This document shows, piece after piece, positions 50,726 to 60,549 of a stretch of 64,000 nt of DNA. The notes beneath the pieces were generated by a model, which saw only the letters and a program-made list of their open reading frames with translations, did not search any database and was not told the DNA's origin. Origin of the DNA: Neopusillimonas aromaticivorans (GTDB lineage Bacteria > Pseudomonadota > Gammaproteobacteria > Burkholderiales > Burkholderiaceae_B); NCBI RefSeq assembly GCF_030344915.1, contig NZ_CP128233.1:2046001-2110000 (forward strand). The letters run 5' to 3'. The translations under genes and the position numbers were made by a program. The stretch's first letter is position 1. The number at the start of each line of letters is the position of its first letter.

Positions 50726-50810
50726 GGGGTAGTCCGGCCGTTGTTCAGCGAACACAACCCTGAAAGATTTGGAAAATTCCTTGATTTGCCGCAATGCCAC
50801 TTTTAGCGGG

Positions 50811-50830
50811 CTGTCATGAAATGTCATAAT
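50811..50830 (+). promoter_or_regulatory. Pho-box-like direct repeat upstream of Pit gene
   Basis: Tandem CTGTCATGAA and ATGTCATAAT, two copies of TGTCAT 10 bp apart, 41 bp upstream of the phosphate transporter. The PhoB box has repeats at 11 bp, so this is a near match only. Confidence 0.3.
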
Positions 50831-50870
50831 TACGCAACTTTCATATTGTGGCAATCGCCCCTCATCTCAT

Positions 50871-52433
50871 ATGCAATTTCAGGAACTCTCCGATATCCAG
50901 CACGCAACCAAGCGTAGCCAGCGCGAATTTTTTCGTTTTGGCATGGGTCTGCTTTTCGTTGTCACCATCATGATTTATGCCTCCTGGGGGCTGGGTATTT
51001 CCGGGCAGCAGGGCATCATGCTGGTGGTGGCGGCCATGATCGGTGGCTACATGGCCATGAATATCGGGGCCAACGATGTCGCCAATAATGTGGGCCCGGC
51101 AGTGGGCTCCAAATCGATTTCCATGGCGGGGGCCATTGTTATTGCGGCTATCTTTGAAGTGATGGGTGCCATCATTGCCGGGGGCGACGTGGTGTCAACG
51201 ATTCGTGGCGACATCATTGACATGAGTGCCGTGCCCGACAGCGATCATTTTCTGGCGCTGATGACGGCAGCGCTGCTGGCCGGTGCGCTATGGCTTAACC
51301 TTGCGACAGCCGTAGGGGCACCGGTTTCCACGACACATTCGATTGTGGGTGCTGTGCTGGGTGCCGGGGTAATGGCCGGCGGGTTTGCTGCTGCCAATTG
51401 GGAGGTCATGATCACAATCGTTGCAAGCTGGGTTATTTCACCGGTGCTGGGTGGTTTGGTTGCCGCAGGCTTTCTGTTCTGGATCAAGCGGGCCATTACG
51501 TATAAAAGCGACATGGTTCAGGCGGCACGCAAAACCGTGCCGATATTGATCGGGGTGATGGCGTTTGCATTTTCCACCTACCTCATTCTCAAAGGTCTGA
51601 ACAAGATCTGGTCGGTCGATTTCTGGTTGGCTACGGTGATTGGTGCTGTCATTGGTTTGCTGGTCTGGCTTGTGACCGGATCGGTTATTGCACGGCGGGT
51701 CTCAACGCTGAGCAACACCAAAAAATCGATCAATACGCTTTTCACCCTTCCTCTTATTTGTGCGGCTGCATTGCTCAGTTTCGCGCATGGTGCCAATGAT
51801 GTGGCCAATGCGATTGGCCCGTTGGCTGCGATTGCCGATGTCGTGCTTAGCGGCGAAGTGTCCAGCAGTGCCCCCATCCCGCTGTGGGTGCTGCTGATCG
51901 GTGCGGTAGGTATTGCGTTGGGTCTGGCCTTGTATGGTCCTAAGCTGATCCGTACCGTTGGGGGAAATTACCGATCTTGACCAGATGCGGGCGTTTTCAA
52001 TTGCCATGGCGGCCGCCGTTACCGTCATTATTGCGTCGCAACTGGGCTTGCCGGTCAGTTCCACTCATATTGCCATTGGCGGTATTTTTGGCGTGGGCTT
52101 TTTGCGCGAGCACCTGAAGTCGAACTATTCGCAAATGCTCGAGTGGATCAAGCACCGTCACAGCGGTGCGGACAAGGCCGGCGTTGAGGCGTATCTGGAC
52201 CGTTTTTCTGCGGCCGATATGGAAACCAAGCAAAACATGCTGAGTGAGCTTAAAGCCCACGAGGCCGATGTTTCCCTGACGAAAAAGAGTACAAGCAGAT
52301 GCGCCGGGTGTATCGGGGCGAGCTGGTCAAGCGCACGGCAGTTACCAAGATCGTCGCAGCCTGGGTTATTACTGTACCCGCATCGGCCTTGATGGCGGCC
52401 GGTATTTACTGGCTGATTGTGTCGTTGCTGTAA
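50871..52433 (+). CDS. pit: Low-affinity inorganic phosphate transporter, Pit family
   Basis: Proton- or metal-coupled phosphate importer. Two PHO4 repeats are marked by GANDVANNVGPAVGSKS and GANDVANAIGPLAA; the helix-rich body includes STTHSIVGAVLGAG and SSTHIAIGGIFGVGFLRE, the paired family signatures. There are two breaks: G run 51960-51964 (two bases short, RTVGGEITDLDQMRA expected) and A run 52282-52286 (one short). The repaired length is 521 residues, usual for this branch. The C-terminal cytosolic segment carries EYKQMRRVYRGELVKR before the last helix. Confidence 0.93.
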
Positions 52434-52457
52434 CCGCTGTCTACCAGGGCGTACCGG

Positions 52458-53160
52458 CTATGGCTGGCGCCCGGCCTGGGTCTGTTCAATATATGCACCG
52501 CGCACGGCGTAATACGACGCAGCCGAACTGCGCAGGTTGTATTGAACCCCTTCAATGGCTTTCTGGGGGCCGTGTTCCAGAAACGCTGCAGTGATGCGTT
52601 GCGTTGACTCGAGCGATGACGCCCTGTAGGTGGGGTTTCGCAATGTGGCCAGACGCACGGCCTCGAAATGTGCGGCCAGTCGGTTGATCATGTCGGCCAG
52701 GTGCTGGTTGGGCACCTGGCTGATCCAGGTTGAGCGAAATGCGCTGTTGGCGGCCATGTACGCCACGATATCGTCGTCGTTATGCGCAGCTTCAGAGGCA
52801 TCGGCAGCCACCTTCATGCGCGCAATGGCCTCAAGCGAGGCGTTCTTGCAGGCTTCGGCCGCAGCGGCGGGTTCGAGCAGCAACCGGATTTCGAAGATCT
52901 GGGTAATGTCGGTAGGCGTAAACCGTCGCAGCACAAACCCCCGTGATGTCCCTTCAAGCAAGCCTTCATTTTTAAGTTGCATCAGTGCTTCACGCACCGG
53001 CATGCGCGACACCGAAAGCTCGGTGGCGATTTCGTGATCGACCAGGCGATCATCCAGCCCGATTTCCCCTTCTGCATGCGGGTACGCAGGTGTGTGTATA
53101 CCTGCTCGCGCATATTGGGTTTTTGCTTTGGGCCCGGGGCTTGCGGTCGGGTTTGGTCAT
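52458..53160 (-). CDS. GntR family regulator (FCD domain)
   Basis: Winged-helix repressor with FadR/FCD C-terminal domain. The start is MTKPDRKPRAQSKKPNMREQ at 53160; DNA-binding part QVYTHLRTRMQKGEIGLDDR ... LSVSRMPVREALMQLKNEGL; FCD part DITQIFEIRLLLEPAAAAEA with ligand/metal His and Asp positions. There are two breaks in the DNA-binding domain: T run 53120-53124 and C run 53066-53069 (one base short each). The repaired length is 234 residues. ATG overlaps the V4R gene stop (ATGA), so both are one minus-strand unit facing away from the importer-oxygenase genes, which it probably controls. Confidence 0.9.
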
Positions 53161-53678
53161 GGGTTTTCGGGGTGCACGGCGGCAATGGAAAAGCGGCACA
53201 CATCGGCGTGCACTTCGTGACAACAGCATTGTGTTTCCCGGACTTCAACACGATTGTCAAAAACCAGTTCGCCCACGGTGCGCAACATGCCAACGATAGG
53301 GTGACAGACCGGCCCTGCCGATGGTTTGGGATGGCCTGCGGCAAATGGGCTGTTGCGAACCGTCAGTTCGAGCGCGGCGGCAGTTCGTGAAAATGACCAC
53401 ACTCCCCATCCCAGTTCAGCCGAGAACGCCACCATGGTGTCGAGCAATTTGTTGACGTCGTTGCCCAGTGCGTTGAAATAAGCCCGCGCCGATTGTCCGC
53501 CGGACTGCATGACCGAGTTTTCGAAGGCGGCGAGAGCTTGTGCCGCGCTGCTGGCGTCAAGCCGGCTGAAGATGCCCATCAGGACGTCGTTGCGGATGAT
53601 GACGTAGCGGCGCGTGTCGTCGAGGATCTGGCCGTTGTCGGTATCCCAGGTCATGCGGTTGCGAAGTGATTGGCTCAT
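53157..53678 (-). CDS. V4R (4-vinyl reductase-like) domain protein
   Basis: Intact frame of 173 residues, with a small V4R-type domain at the C-terminus (GPVCHPIVGMLRTVGELVFD, VEVRETQCCCHEVHADVCRF). V4R domains bind small hydrophobic or aromatic ligands and occur in XylR/DmpR-type sensors, with a cysteine cluster as here. No DNA-binding or ATPase part is attached. It is the first gene of the two-gene unit with GntR and divergent from the importer. Possible roles are ligand sensing or a small enzymatic accessory. I cannot choose between them. Confidence 0.72.
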   Translation of the reverse strand: MSQSLRNRMTWDTDNGQILDDTRRYVIIRNDVLMGIFSRLDASSAAQALAAFENSVMQSGGQSARAYFNALGNDVNKLLDTMVAFSAELGWGVWSFSRTAAALELTVRNSPFAAGHPKPSAGPVCHPIVGMLRTVGELVFDNRVEVRETQCCCHEVHADVCRFSIAAVHPENP

Positions 53679-53702
53679 TGACGATTCCTGAATCCTTTTA
53701 AT

Positions 53703-53715
53703 GTATAAATTATAC
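53703..53715 (+). promoter_or_regulatory. Palindrome GTATAA-A-TTATAC, candidate GntR operator
   Basis: A perfect 13-bp palindrome 24 bp upstream of the V4R start in the AT-rich divergent promoter region. FCD-type GntR proteins bind short AT-rich palindromes of this kind. It could also overlap the V4R-gntR promoter itself. Confidence 0.4.
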
Positions 53716-53793
53716 TGATTTAGTTTTTAATAACTTGATGATTTTTAAAGTTTTAATGACTAGGGTAAACCATTATCGACGATTTTTGAGTGC

Positions 53794-53809
53794 AAACAAT
53801 ATACTGTTT
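53794..53809 (+). promoter_or_regulatory. Imperfect palindrome AAACAATATACTGTTT
   Basis: A 16-bp dyad with 14 of 16 bases symmetric, about 94 bp before the importer binding-protein start and 79 bp from the first palindrome. It is a second candidate operator or promoter element of the same divergent region. Confidence 0.35.
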
Positions 53810-53902
53810 ACGCAATAACAGACAAATGCGCTTTATTTCTGTCCGATAGCGGCTGCGGCAGGGGTAAGGGGTTCACATCCACAAAATCAAAAGGACATTC
53901 AC

Positions 53903-55422
53903 GTGAAACTATGGCGTAAAAAAACAGCGGGCCTGGTCTTGGGGGCCTGTTTGGGTTTGCTGGGCGCAGGTGCGCAGGCCCAGCAGGGGCAGGAGCTCAA
54001 AATCGCGTTTCCGGTAGACGTTCCCACCTGGGATCCGACCGCAGTGACCTTCCCGGCCGGGCAGTCCATCTTCAAGGCGGTGTTCGACTCGCCGCTGTTT
54101 GTCGGTGATGACCTGCAAGTGGGTCCGCGTCTTGTCGAGTCATATCGCTGGCTTGACGATTCTCGCACCCGTCTTGAACTGACGCTGCGCGACGATGTGT
54201 ACTTTCACGACGGCAGCAAGATGAGCGCCGATGACGTGAAATTCACGTTTGAGCGCGCCATGAATACCAAGACCCTGGCACTTAATGGCATGATGCCTAC
54301 CGTCAGTGGTGTGGAAGTTGTTGCGCCTAACAAGGCCATCATGAGCTTTTCAAAAGCCTCGCCAACCGCCACCAAGTATCTGGGCACCTTGGCGGCCTAC
54401 ATTTTGCCCAAGGCGTATTTAGAGAAAGTCGGTGAGGCCGAGTTCCAGGACAAGCCCGTGGGCGCAGGTCCTTACAAGATCGTTGATTACAAGCGTGGTT
54501 CGCGCATCACGCTGGAAGCGTTCGACAAATATTGGGGCGGCAAGCCGAAGATTGATCGTGTCATCGTTGATATCGTGCCCGATTCGTCGGCTCGTGTGGC
54601 TGCGGTTGAATCAGGTCGGGTCGATATGGCCGTCCAGGTTCCGGTACGCGAAGTCAACCGCCTGAAGAACAACCCCAAGCTTGAAGCCAAGGTGTACCCG
54701 TACAGCGAAATCTACATTTTGCAAATGCCCAGCTATGTAGAAGCCTTCAAGAACGATCATGTGCGCCGCGCCATGCACATGGCTATCGATAAGCAGGGGT
54801 TGTCGCGCGCCTTCTATAACAACGTGGCGCAGCCGATTTCTGTGCTGGCGACCAAGGGTTCGCCCGCCGATGTGCCTGACTTTTCAATTCCGTTCGACAA
54901 GAAAAAGCCGCCGAAGAGTTGGCCAAGGCCGGTTACAGCGTCGACAAGCCGCTTGAAATCACTCTGTTCTCAACCAACAACACGTTCCCGTCCGATTACG
55001 ACGTGGCCCGTGCCGTGGCGCAAATGTGGTCCCAGATCGGTGTGAAAACAACCGTCGAAGAAATCACGGTCGCCAAGTACCTTGAACTGAGCCATTCATC
55101 AAAATTGACCGGTGCCATGCTGTACAGCTGGGCCAACGCTACGGGCGATCCCGAAACTTTTGCCGGTCGTATTCTTGACCCGCGCATGCGTTTTTCAACC
55201 TGGAAAGACATGGCCCTGGCCGAAGAGCTTGACGTGATCAATGCCCAGACCGACGAAGCCAAACGTCTTGCCGGCTATCAGGCCTTCAATCGCAAGGCGG
55301 CTGAAAATGCCTGGAGCCTGCCGGTGTTGCAGTCCGTTTCTACCGTGGTGCATAACAAGAATCTGAATGTGCCCATCTACCAGACCGGGTACATCCTTCC
55401 TCAGGAATACAGCTGGAAATAA
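53903..55422 (+). CDS. Peptide-type ABC transporter substrate-binding protein (SBP_bac_5)
   Basis: Periplasmic binding protein of the DppA/OppA class. A signal peptide (MKLWRKKTAGLVLGACLGLL, to about AGAQAQ) is followed by LKIAFPVDVPTWDP, LVESYRWLDDSRTRLELTLR, DVYFHDGSKMSADDVKFTFE and YWGGKPKIDRV, all typical of SBP_bac_5. The frame breaks at the A run 54902-54906 (one base short; KKKAAEELAKAGYS expected). The repaired length is 506 residues. It heads the operon with two permeases, a double ATPase and an oxygenase. The ligand is unlikely to be a peptide in that setting. Confidence 0.9.
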
Positions 55423-55444
55423 AAACGCCATTGGGTGTTTCAAG

Positions 55445-55470
55445 GGCGGCGCCTCGGCGCCGCCTTTTTT
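55445..55470 (+). terminator. Intrinsic terminator inside the importer operon
   Basis: GGCGGCGCC / GGCGCCGCC stem with a very short loop and a T6 tail, 22 bp after the binding-protein stop and 30 bp before the first permease. It probably lowers transcription of the membrane and enzyme genes relative to the binding protein, a common device in ABC importer operons. Confidence 0.85.
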
Positions 55471-55500
55471 GACAACGCAGTTGATTGCAGCAGGTAAGGC

Positions 55501-56515
55501 ATGTCTTCAGGCATAGTGTTTCTTCTTGGACGAAAGCTGGGTTCGGTGGTGTTGACCTCCGTTGTCCTGTCTATCGTCGTATTTATCGTATTACGCATGA
55601 TCCCGGCCGACCCGCTGGGCATGATGCTACCCCTTCTGCAACGGCCGCCGATGCCGACGCGTTGCGCACGGCGCTGGGGCTGGACAAATCGATTGCGCAG
55701 CAATATCTGGTCTGGCTGGGTCAGGCCTTGCAGGGCAATCTGGGGAGTCCATTTTCTTCCGGGCGCCGGTTGTACAGCTGCTGGCTGATACCTTGCCGGC
55801 AACGCTTGAACTGGCGTTTGTCAGTTTGTTCATGGCGCTGGCGATTTCGATTCCCGGCGGCATCATTTTGTACAAACTGAATGGCAAGAAAGGCGAAGTG
55901 CTGGCCGATTTCGGGCTTGTGCTGCTGCTGTCCATCCCTTCTTTCTTGTGGGGCATCATCCTCATCATCGTCTTCGGCGTGTTGTACCCGGTACTGCCGT
56001 TCATGGGGCGGCTGGGGTCTGACTTTGATGCGGGTGGGCCGGGGCAGTTCTTGCTGATCACGTTGCTGTTCTCCGGGCAATGGTCGGCCTGGTGGGACGC
56101 GCTGTCGCACCTGCTGTTGCCGGCGCTGGCGCTGGCGCTCTCGTTCAGTCCCATCATTATTCGCGTCCTGCGATCCAGTCTGCTCGATACGGCCACCGAG
56201 CAGTATGTCATGGTGGCACGCTTGCGCGGCCAGTCCGAGTGGCGTGTGCTGATGCATCACATGTTGAAGAATGCCGCGTTGCCGACCCTGACCCTGATCG
56301 GTGTGCAGTTCGGTTTCCTGTTCGGCGGCACCCTGCTCATCGAGGTGATTTTTTCCTTCCCGGGCATGGGCAACCTGATGGTTCAGGCTATCAAGAATCA
56401 CGACTTGCCCCTGATTCAGGGCGTGGCCCTGGTGTTTTGTCTGATGGTGCTGACGGTCAACTTCTGCATTGACGGGCTGTATGCCGTTCTTAATCCGAGG
56501 CTCAGAAACGCATGA
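55501..56515 (+). CDS. ABC transporter permease, DppB/OppB type
   Basis: Membrane subunit of the peptide-type importer. It has a first helix (VVLTSVVLSIVVFIVLRMIP) with the family start PADPLG, then DADALRTALGLDKSIAQQY, FRAPVVQLLADTLPATLELA and the EAA-like loop EQYVMVARLRGQSEWRVLMH. There are two breaks: C run 55630-55633 and G run 55742-55745 (one base short each). The repaired length is 338 residues. Stop and next start overlap (ATGA). Confidence 0.9.
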
Positions 56516-57399
56516 GTACTTTAGCTGCAACTTCTTCGCGCAGCCCATTGGGCGCGTGGCTGGCCCATCCCAAGGTGTTGGTGGGCGGGCTGCTGGTTCT
56601 GATTTTTGTCTGTGTGGCTGTATTTGCGCCATGGCTGGCGCCCAACGACCCGAATGCCCAGGATTTGCTGGCAACGTTGTTACCGCCGATGTGGGATGAA
56701 GGCGGGCTGGCGCAGTATCCGCTGGGCACCGATTCATTGGGGCGTTGCGTGTTGTCCCGGCTCATTTACGGCAGTCGCCTGGCCTTGCTGGTGGCTGTTG
56801 TGGCCGCGACCGGGGCCATGGTTCTGGGTACGGTGCTGGCGATTATTGCCGGCTATATGGGGGGCACGTTTGACCGGGTCACCAGTGCCATCGTGGTGCT
56901 GTGGATGGCTTTCCCGCCTGTCGTGTTCTCGATGATGCTGATGGTGGGTCTGGGTACCGGTGTGGTCAACGTCATTCTGGCGGTGGTGCTGGTCGACTGG
57001 ACCCGCTTTTTCCGTGTGGTACGAGCCGAAGTGCTGGTGGCTCGTCATCGGGAGTATGTCTACGCGGCGCAATTGCTGGGGTTCTCGCACGTACGCATCA
57101 TGCTGGCTGAGGTCTTGCCCAGTGTGGCGCCATTGATCATCACCTTGTTCAGTCTGCAGATGGGTGTGGCCATTATTGTTGAGGCCCTGCTCAGTTTTGT
57201 GGGCCTGTCGGTGCCTTCCGATGTGGTGGCTTGGGGTGTGATGCTGGCCGATGGCCGTGACCAGATTTATCAGGCGGGCTGGAATTTGCTGGCGCCGGTA
57301 TGCGGCATCATTTTTGCAGTGCTGGGTTTCAATTTGCTCAGCGATGGTTTACGGATTGTTCTTGATCCTCGTCTGAAAAAGCGTGGGAGCGACGCATGA
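56512..57399 (+). CDS. ABC transporter permease, DppC/OppC type
   Basis: Second membrane subunit of the importer. The frame is intact at 295 residues. It has the conserved PLGTDSLGRCVLSRLIYGSR, helix bundle, and the EAA loop EYVYAAQLLGFSHVRIMLAE VLP; ends with NLLSDGLRIVLDPRLKKRG. Starts and stops overlap both neighbours by 4 bp (ATGA), so the permease and ATPase genes are translationally coupled. Confidence 0.95.
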   Translation: MSTLAATSSRSPLGAWLAHPKVLVGGLLVLIFVCVAVFAPWLAPNDPNAQDLLATLLPPMWDEGGLAQYPLGTDSLGRCVLSRLIYGSRLALLVAVVAATGAMVLGTVLAIIAGYMGGTFDRVTSAIVVLWMAFPPVVFSMMLMVGLGTGVVNVILAVVLVDWTRFFRVVRAEVLVARHREYVYAAQLLGFSHVRIMLAEVLPSVAPLIITLFSLQMGVAIIVEALLSFVGLSVPSDVVAWGVMLADGRDQIYQAGWNLLAPVCGIIFAVLGFNLLSDGLRIVLDPRLKKRGSDA

Positions 57400-59219
57400 C
57401 CACAGTGCTTGAATTTAATAATGTTTCGGTCAACGTGAAGGTTGCCGGTACTGAAGTGGCCCTGCTGCGCAACGTATCGTTCAGTGTCGGTCAAGGGCGT
57501 ATTCTGGGCCTGGTGGGCGAGTCGGGGGCCGGCAAAAGCATGGTGGGCCGGGTGTTGTCGGGGCTGTTGCCCTCGAACCTGCGTTTTGCCAGCGGTGAAG
57601 TGCGGTTCCAGGGCAATGTTCTGACCGGTCGTGATGCGCGGGCCTTTTTGGGGCGGCGTATTGCGTTCATTCCACAAGAGCCGCTGTCCGCCCTGAATCC
57701 GGTGCTGACGATTCGTCAGCAGATGTTCGAACATCTGAAGCACTTGAAGGTCCCCGTGATCAATGGCAGTCGTACAGTGTCGCCCGCCTGACCGAGGTGG
57801 GGTTGCCCGAGCCCGAGGCCATGCTGTTGCGTTATCCGCATCAGTTGTCGGGCGGACAATGTCAGCGCATTCTGATTGCCATGGCTTTTTCGGGTGATCC
57901 CGAACTGATCGTGGCCGATGAGCCCACCACCGCGCTGGATGTGGTGACACAGGCGCAAATCATCCGGGTGCTGCGCGAGGTTCAGCGCCGTCACAATACG
58001 GCGGTCATTCTGGTGACGCATGACCTGCGCATGGCGGCGCATGTTTGCGACGAAGTGGCCGTCATGTATGCCGGTGATGTGGTCGAGCGGGGGCCGGCTG
58101 CGACGGTGCTTGAGTCTCCGTTGCACCCTTATGCCTGGTCACTTAAAAATGCCACCCCCAGTCTGGAAGGGCCCCAATATGTCTTGCCGACATTGGCCGA
58201 TCTGATGCCGGGCCTGAAAGACATGGCTGAACTGAAAGGCTGTCGTTTCTCGCGGCGTTGCCCGACGCGTGATGAGGTGTGTGCCCGGACGGTGCCGGTG
58301 CTTGAGCAGATTGTTGATGGCCATTTTGTGGCGTGTGCCGGTAATTGCCGGGCACAGGCCGGACAGCGTCAGCCTGAATTGCATGTTCTGCCTGAACCGT
58401 CTATCCCTGCCGCACAGCCATTGCTCGAGTTTCGTGAGGTATCACGCGTTTATCAAGGGCGCAGCAAGGGGACGTTGTTCCATGCCCTGCGGCCCTTGTC
58501 ACTGACCGTTCGCCCGGGTGAACTGGTCGGCGTGGTGGGGAAAGCGGTAGCGGTAAAAGTACGGTGGCCCGCCTGATGGTCGGTCTGATCGAGCCGTCTG
58601 ACGGCGAGGTATTGATCAATGGCATGTCGCGCACTTCGGCAACGGCAACACAGCAGGCCGAAATGCGCAAAGTCATCCAGATGGTGTTCCAGGACCCTGA
58701 CTCGGCTCTGAACCCCCGCCGCACCGTTGAGAAGCTGGTCACCCAGGTCCTTGACCTACAGCCAGGCATCACACCGCAGGCCCGTCGTGAAGCGGCCGAG
58801 CGCCTGATGAACCAGGTGGGTATTGCCAAAGATGCCTTGCACCGGTTCTCGTCGCAGTTGTCCGGGGGCAGAAGCAGCGCGTGAACATTGCCCGCGCCCT
58901 ATGCATGACCCCGCAGCTGCTGGTGGCGGATGAAATCGTGTCGGGTCTGGATGTCTCGGTTCAGGCGCTGATCATGAACCTGCTGCTGACGCTCAATCGC
59001 GAACTGGGCATTGCGGTGGTTCTTATCTCTCACGATCTTTCAGTGATTCGTTACCTGTGCCATCGCGTGCTCGTCATGCGTGAAGGCTATGTGGTTGAGC
59101 AGGGCGATACCGAAGCCGTGTTCAGCAATCCCCAGCATCCTTATACCCGCACCTTGCTGGCATCGGTTCCACCCGATGACGCCAATGCGGTCTGGCCCCG
59201 TGAAGTCGAGGTGGTTTAA
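57396..59219 (+). CDS. Fused double ABC ATPase (DppD-DppF type)
   Basis: Both nucleotide-binding domains of the importer in one chain. Domain 1 has Walker A GESGAGKSM, signature LSGGQCQRI and Walker B LIVADEPTTALD, then the oligopeptide-type Cys-rich tail (CRFSRRCPTRDEVC). Domain 2 has GESGSGKSTVARL, LSGGQKQRVNIARAL and LLVADEIVSGLD (Pro replaced by Ile in the usual DEP). There are three breaks: C run 57752-57755, G run 58537-58540, G run 58864-58868 (one base short each). The repaired length is 608 residues. Its stop directly precedes the oxygenase start (TAAATG). Confidence 0.92.
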
Positions 59220-60545
59220 ATGACTAAAGTTGATTACAGAAATGATTCCCGGGCCATTGCCGGTCTGGTCCGCGATGGCCGTGTTCATCGTGATGTGTAT
59301 CTTGACCCGACGCTGTTCGAGCTTGAAATGGAACGCGTCTTCGCTCGTGGCTGGCAGTATGTCGGCCATGAAAGCCAGGTGCCCAATGCCGGTGACTACA
59401 TCACCACGACGTTGGCGGGGACACCCGTCATCTTAGTGCGTGATGCAGATAAATCGGTGCGTGTTGTCATCAACCGTTGTGCGCACAAAGGGGCGCAACT
59501 GGTGTTTGAAGATCAGGGTAACGCCGGTCGCATGTTGCGCTGCCCGTACCATGCCTGGAGCTACAAGTTTGATGGTTCCCTGCTGGCGGTGTCTTTGAAG
59601 GCCGGTTACGAAAATACCGGTTTCTGGGAAAGCGAGGCCGCCGGCGGCTTGCCATTGCCCGGCGCTACGGCGTCGTATCGTGGCTTTGTGTTTGCCCGTC
59701 TGGCCAAGGAAGGCCCTTCGTTCACGGATTATTTTGGCGAGGTGTTGTCGGCGCTGGACAATATGGCCGACCGTTCGCCTACCGGCCAGTTGCAGATCGG
59801 TAAAAGCTGCATTCGTTCCGTCATTCGATGCAACTGGAAAATGTATCTGGAAAACATCAACGATTCGGTTCACCCGATTTCCACCCATGAATCGGCGGCT
59901 GTCACGGCCCGCAAGGTGGGTGAGCATTTTGTCGAAACCGACCCGACGGCGCTGGAACAATTGCTGCCGTTTGGTTCAGGTTATGACTTCTACACCAAGA
60001 TGGGTGCACGCACGCTGCCCAACGGCCACAGCATTCTGGGCACCAAGTTCAGCATTCACAGTGAATACGCTGATGTGCCGGGCTACCGAGACCAGCTTGT
60101 CGCCGCGCATGGCGAGGCGCGCGCCGATGAGGTGCTGGCCTACGCGCCGCAGAACGTGGTGTTCTATCCGGGCCTGGCCACCAAGGGGTCGCCGCAAGTG
60201 ATCCGTGTGTTGCGTCCGCTGGCGGCCAACCTTACTCAGCTTGAGGTCTGGGCCTTCCAGCCGGTGGGGGCGCCCGACACCATGCTCAAGCGTGGTGAAA
60301 CCTACAGCCGTCTGGTGTTTTCGCCCATGAGTGTGGTGGCTCACGATGATGTTCACCTGTTTGAAAGCCAGCAGAAGGCACTGGCGTCGGCGGGTAACCC
60401 CTGGGTCAACTTGCAGCGTCAGTATCGGGCCGATGAAACCGTGCAACCCGATCAGCAGTTTGAAGACGGCAATAACGAACTGGTCATGCGTAATCAGTAC
60501 AAGGCCTGGCACGACATGATGATGTCGCCGGCAACAGGAGAATAA
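59220..60545 (+). CDS. Rieske non-heme iron oxygenase, alpha subunit
   Basis: Catalytic subunit of a ring-hydroxylating-type oxygenase. The frame is intact at 441 residues. The Rieske centre is NRCAHKGAQL ... LRCPYHAWSY, with Cys87/His89 and Cys108/His111. The mononuclear iron site shows ENINDSVHPISTHES, with Asp215 (electron bridge), His218 and His223. The length and the partner beta subunit suit the two-subunit benzoate/anthranilate type. No ferredoxin or typical reductase gene follows; only a flavin-reductase-like protein does. Substrate unknown; coupling to an ABC importer suggests a soluble aromatic or carboxylated compound. Confidence 0.93.
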   Translation: MTKVDYRNDSRAIAGLVRDGRVHRDVYLDPTLFELEMERVFARGWQYVGHESQVPNAGDYITTTLAGTPVILVRDADKSVRVVINRCAHKGAQLVFEDQGNAGRMLRCPYHAWSYKFDGSLLAVSLKAGYENTGFWESEAAGGLPLPGATASYRGFVFARLAKEGPSFTDYFGEVLSALDNMADRSPTGQLQIGKSCIRSVIRCNWKMYLENINDSVHPISTHESAAVTARKVGEHFVETDPTALEQLLPFGSGYDFYTKMGARTLPNGHSILGTKFSIHSEYADVPGYRDQLVAAHGEARADEVLAYAPQNVVFYPGLATKGSPQVIRVLRPLAANLTQLEVWAFQPVGAPDTMLKRGETYSRLVFSPMSVVAHDDVHLFESQQKALASAGNPWVNLQRQYRADETVQPDQQFEDGNNELVMRNQYKAWHDMMMSPATGE

Positions 60546-60549
60546 AACC

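Noticed and set aside
55721..56737. Minus-strand open frame opposite the importer permease genes
   Set aside because: Low-complexity Gln/His/Arg product across two real genes, typical of an antisense shadow.
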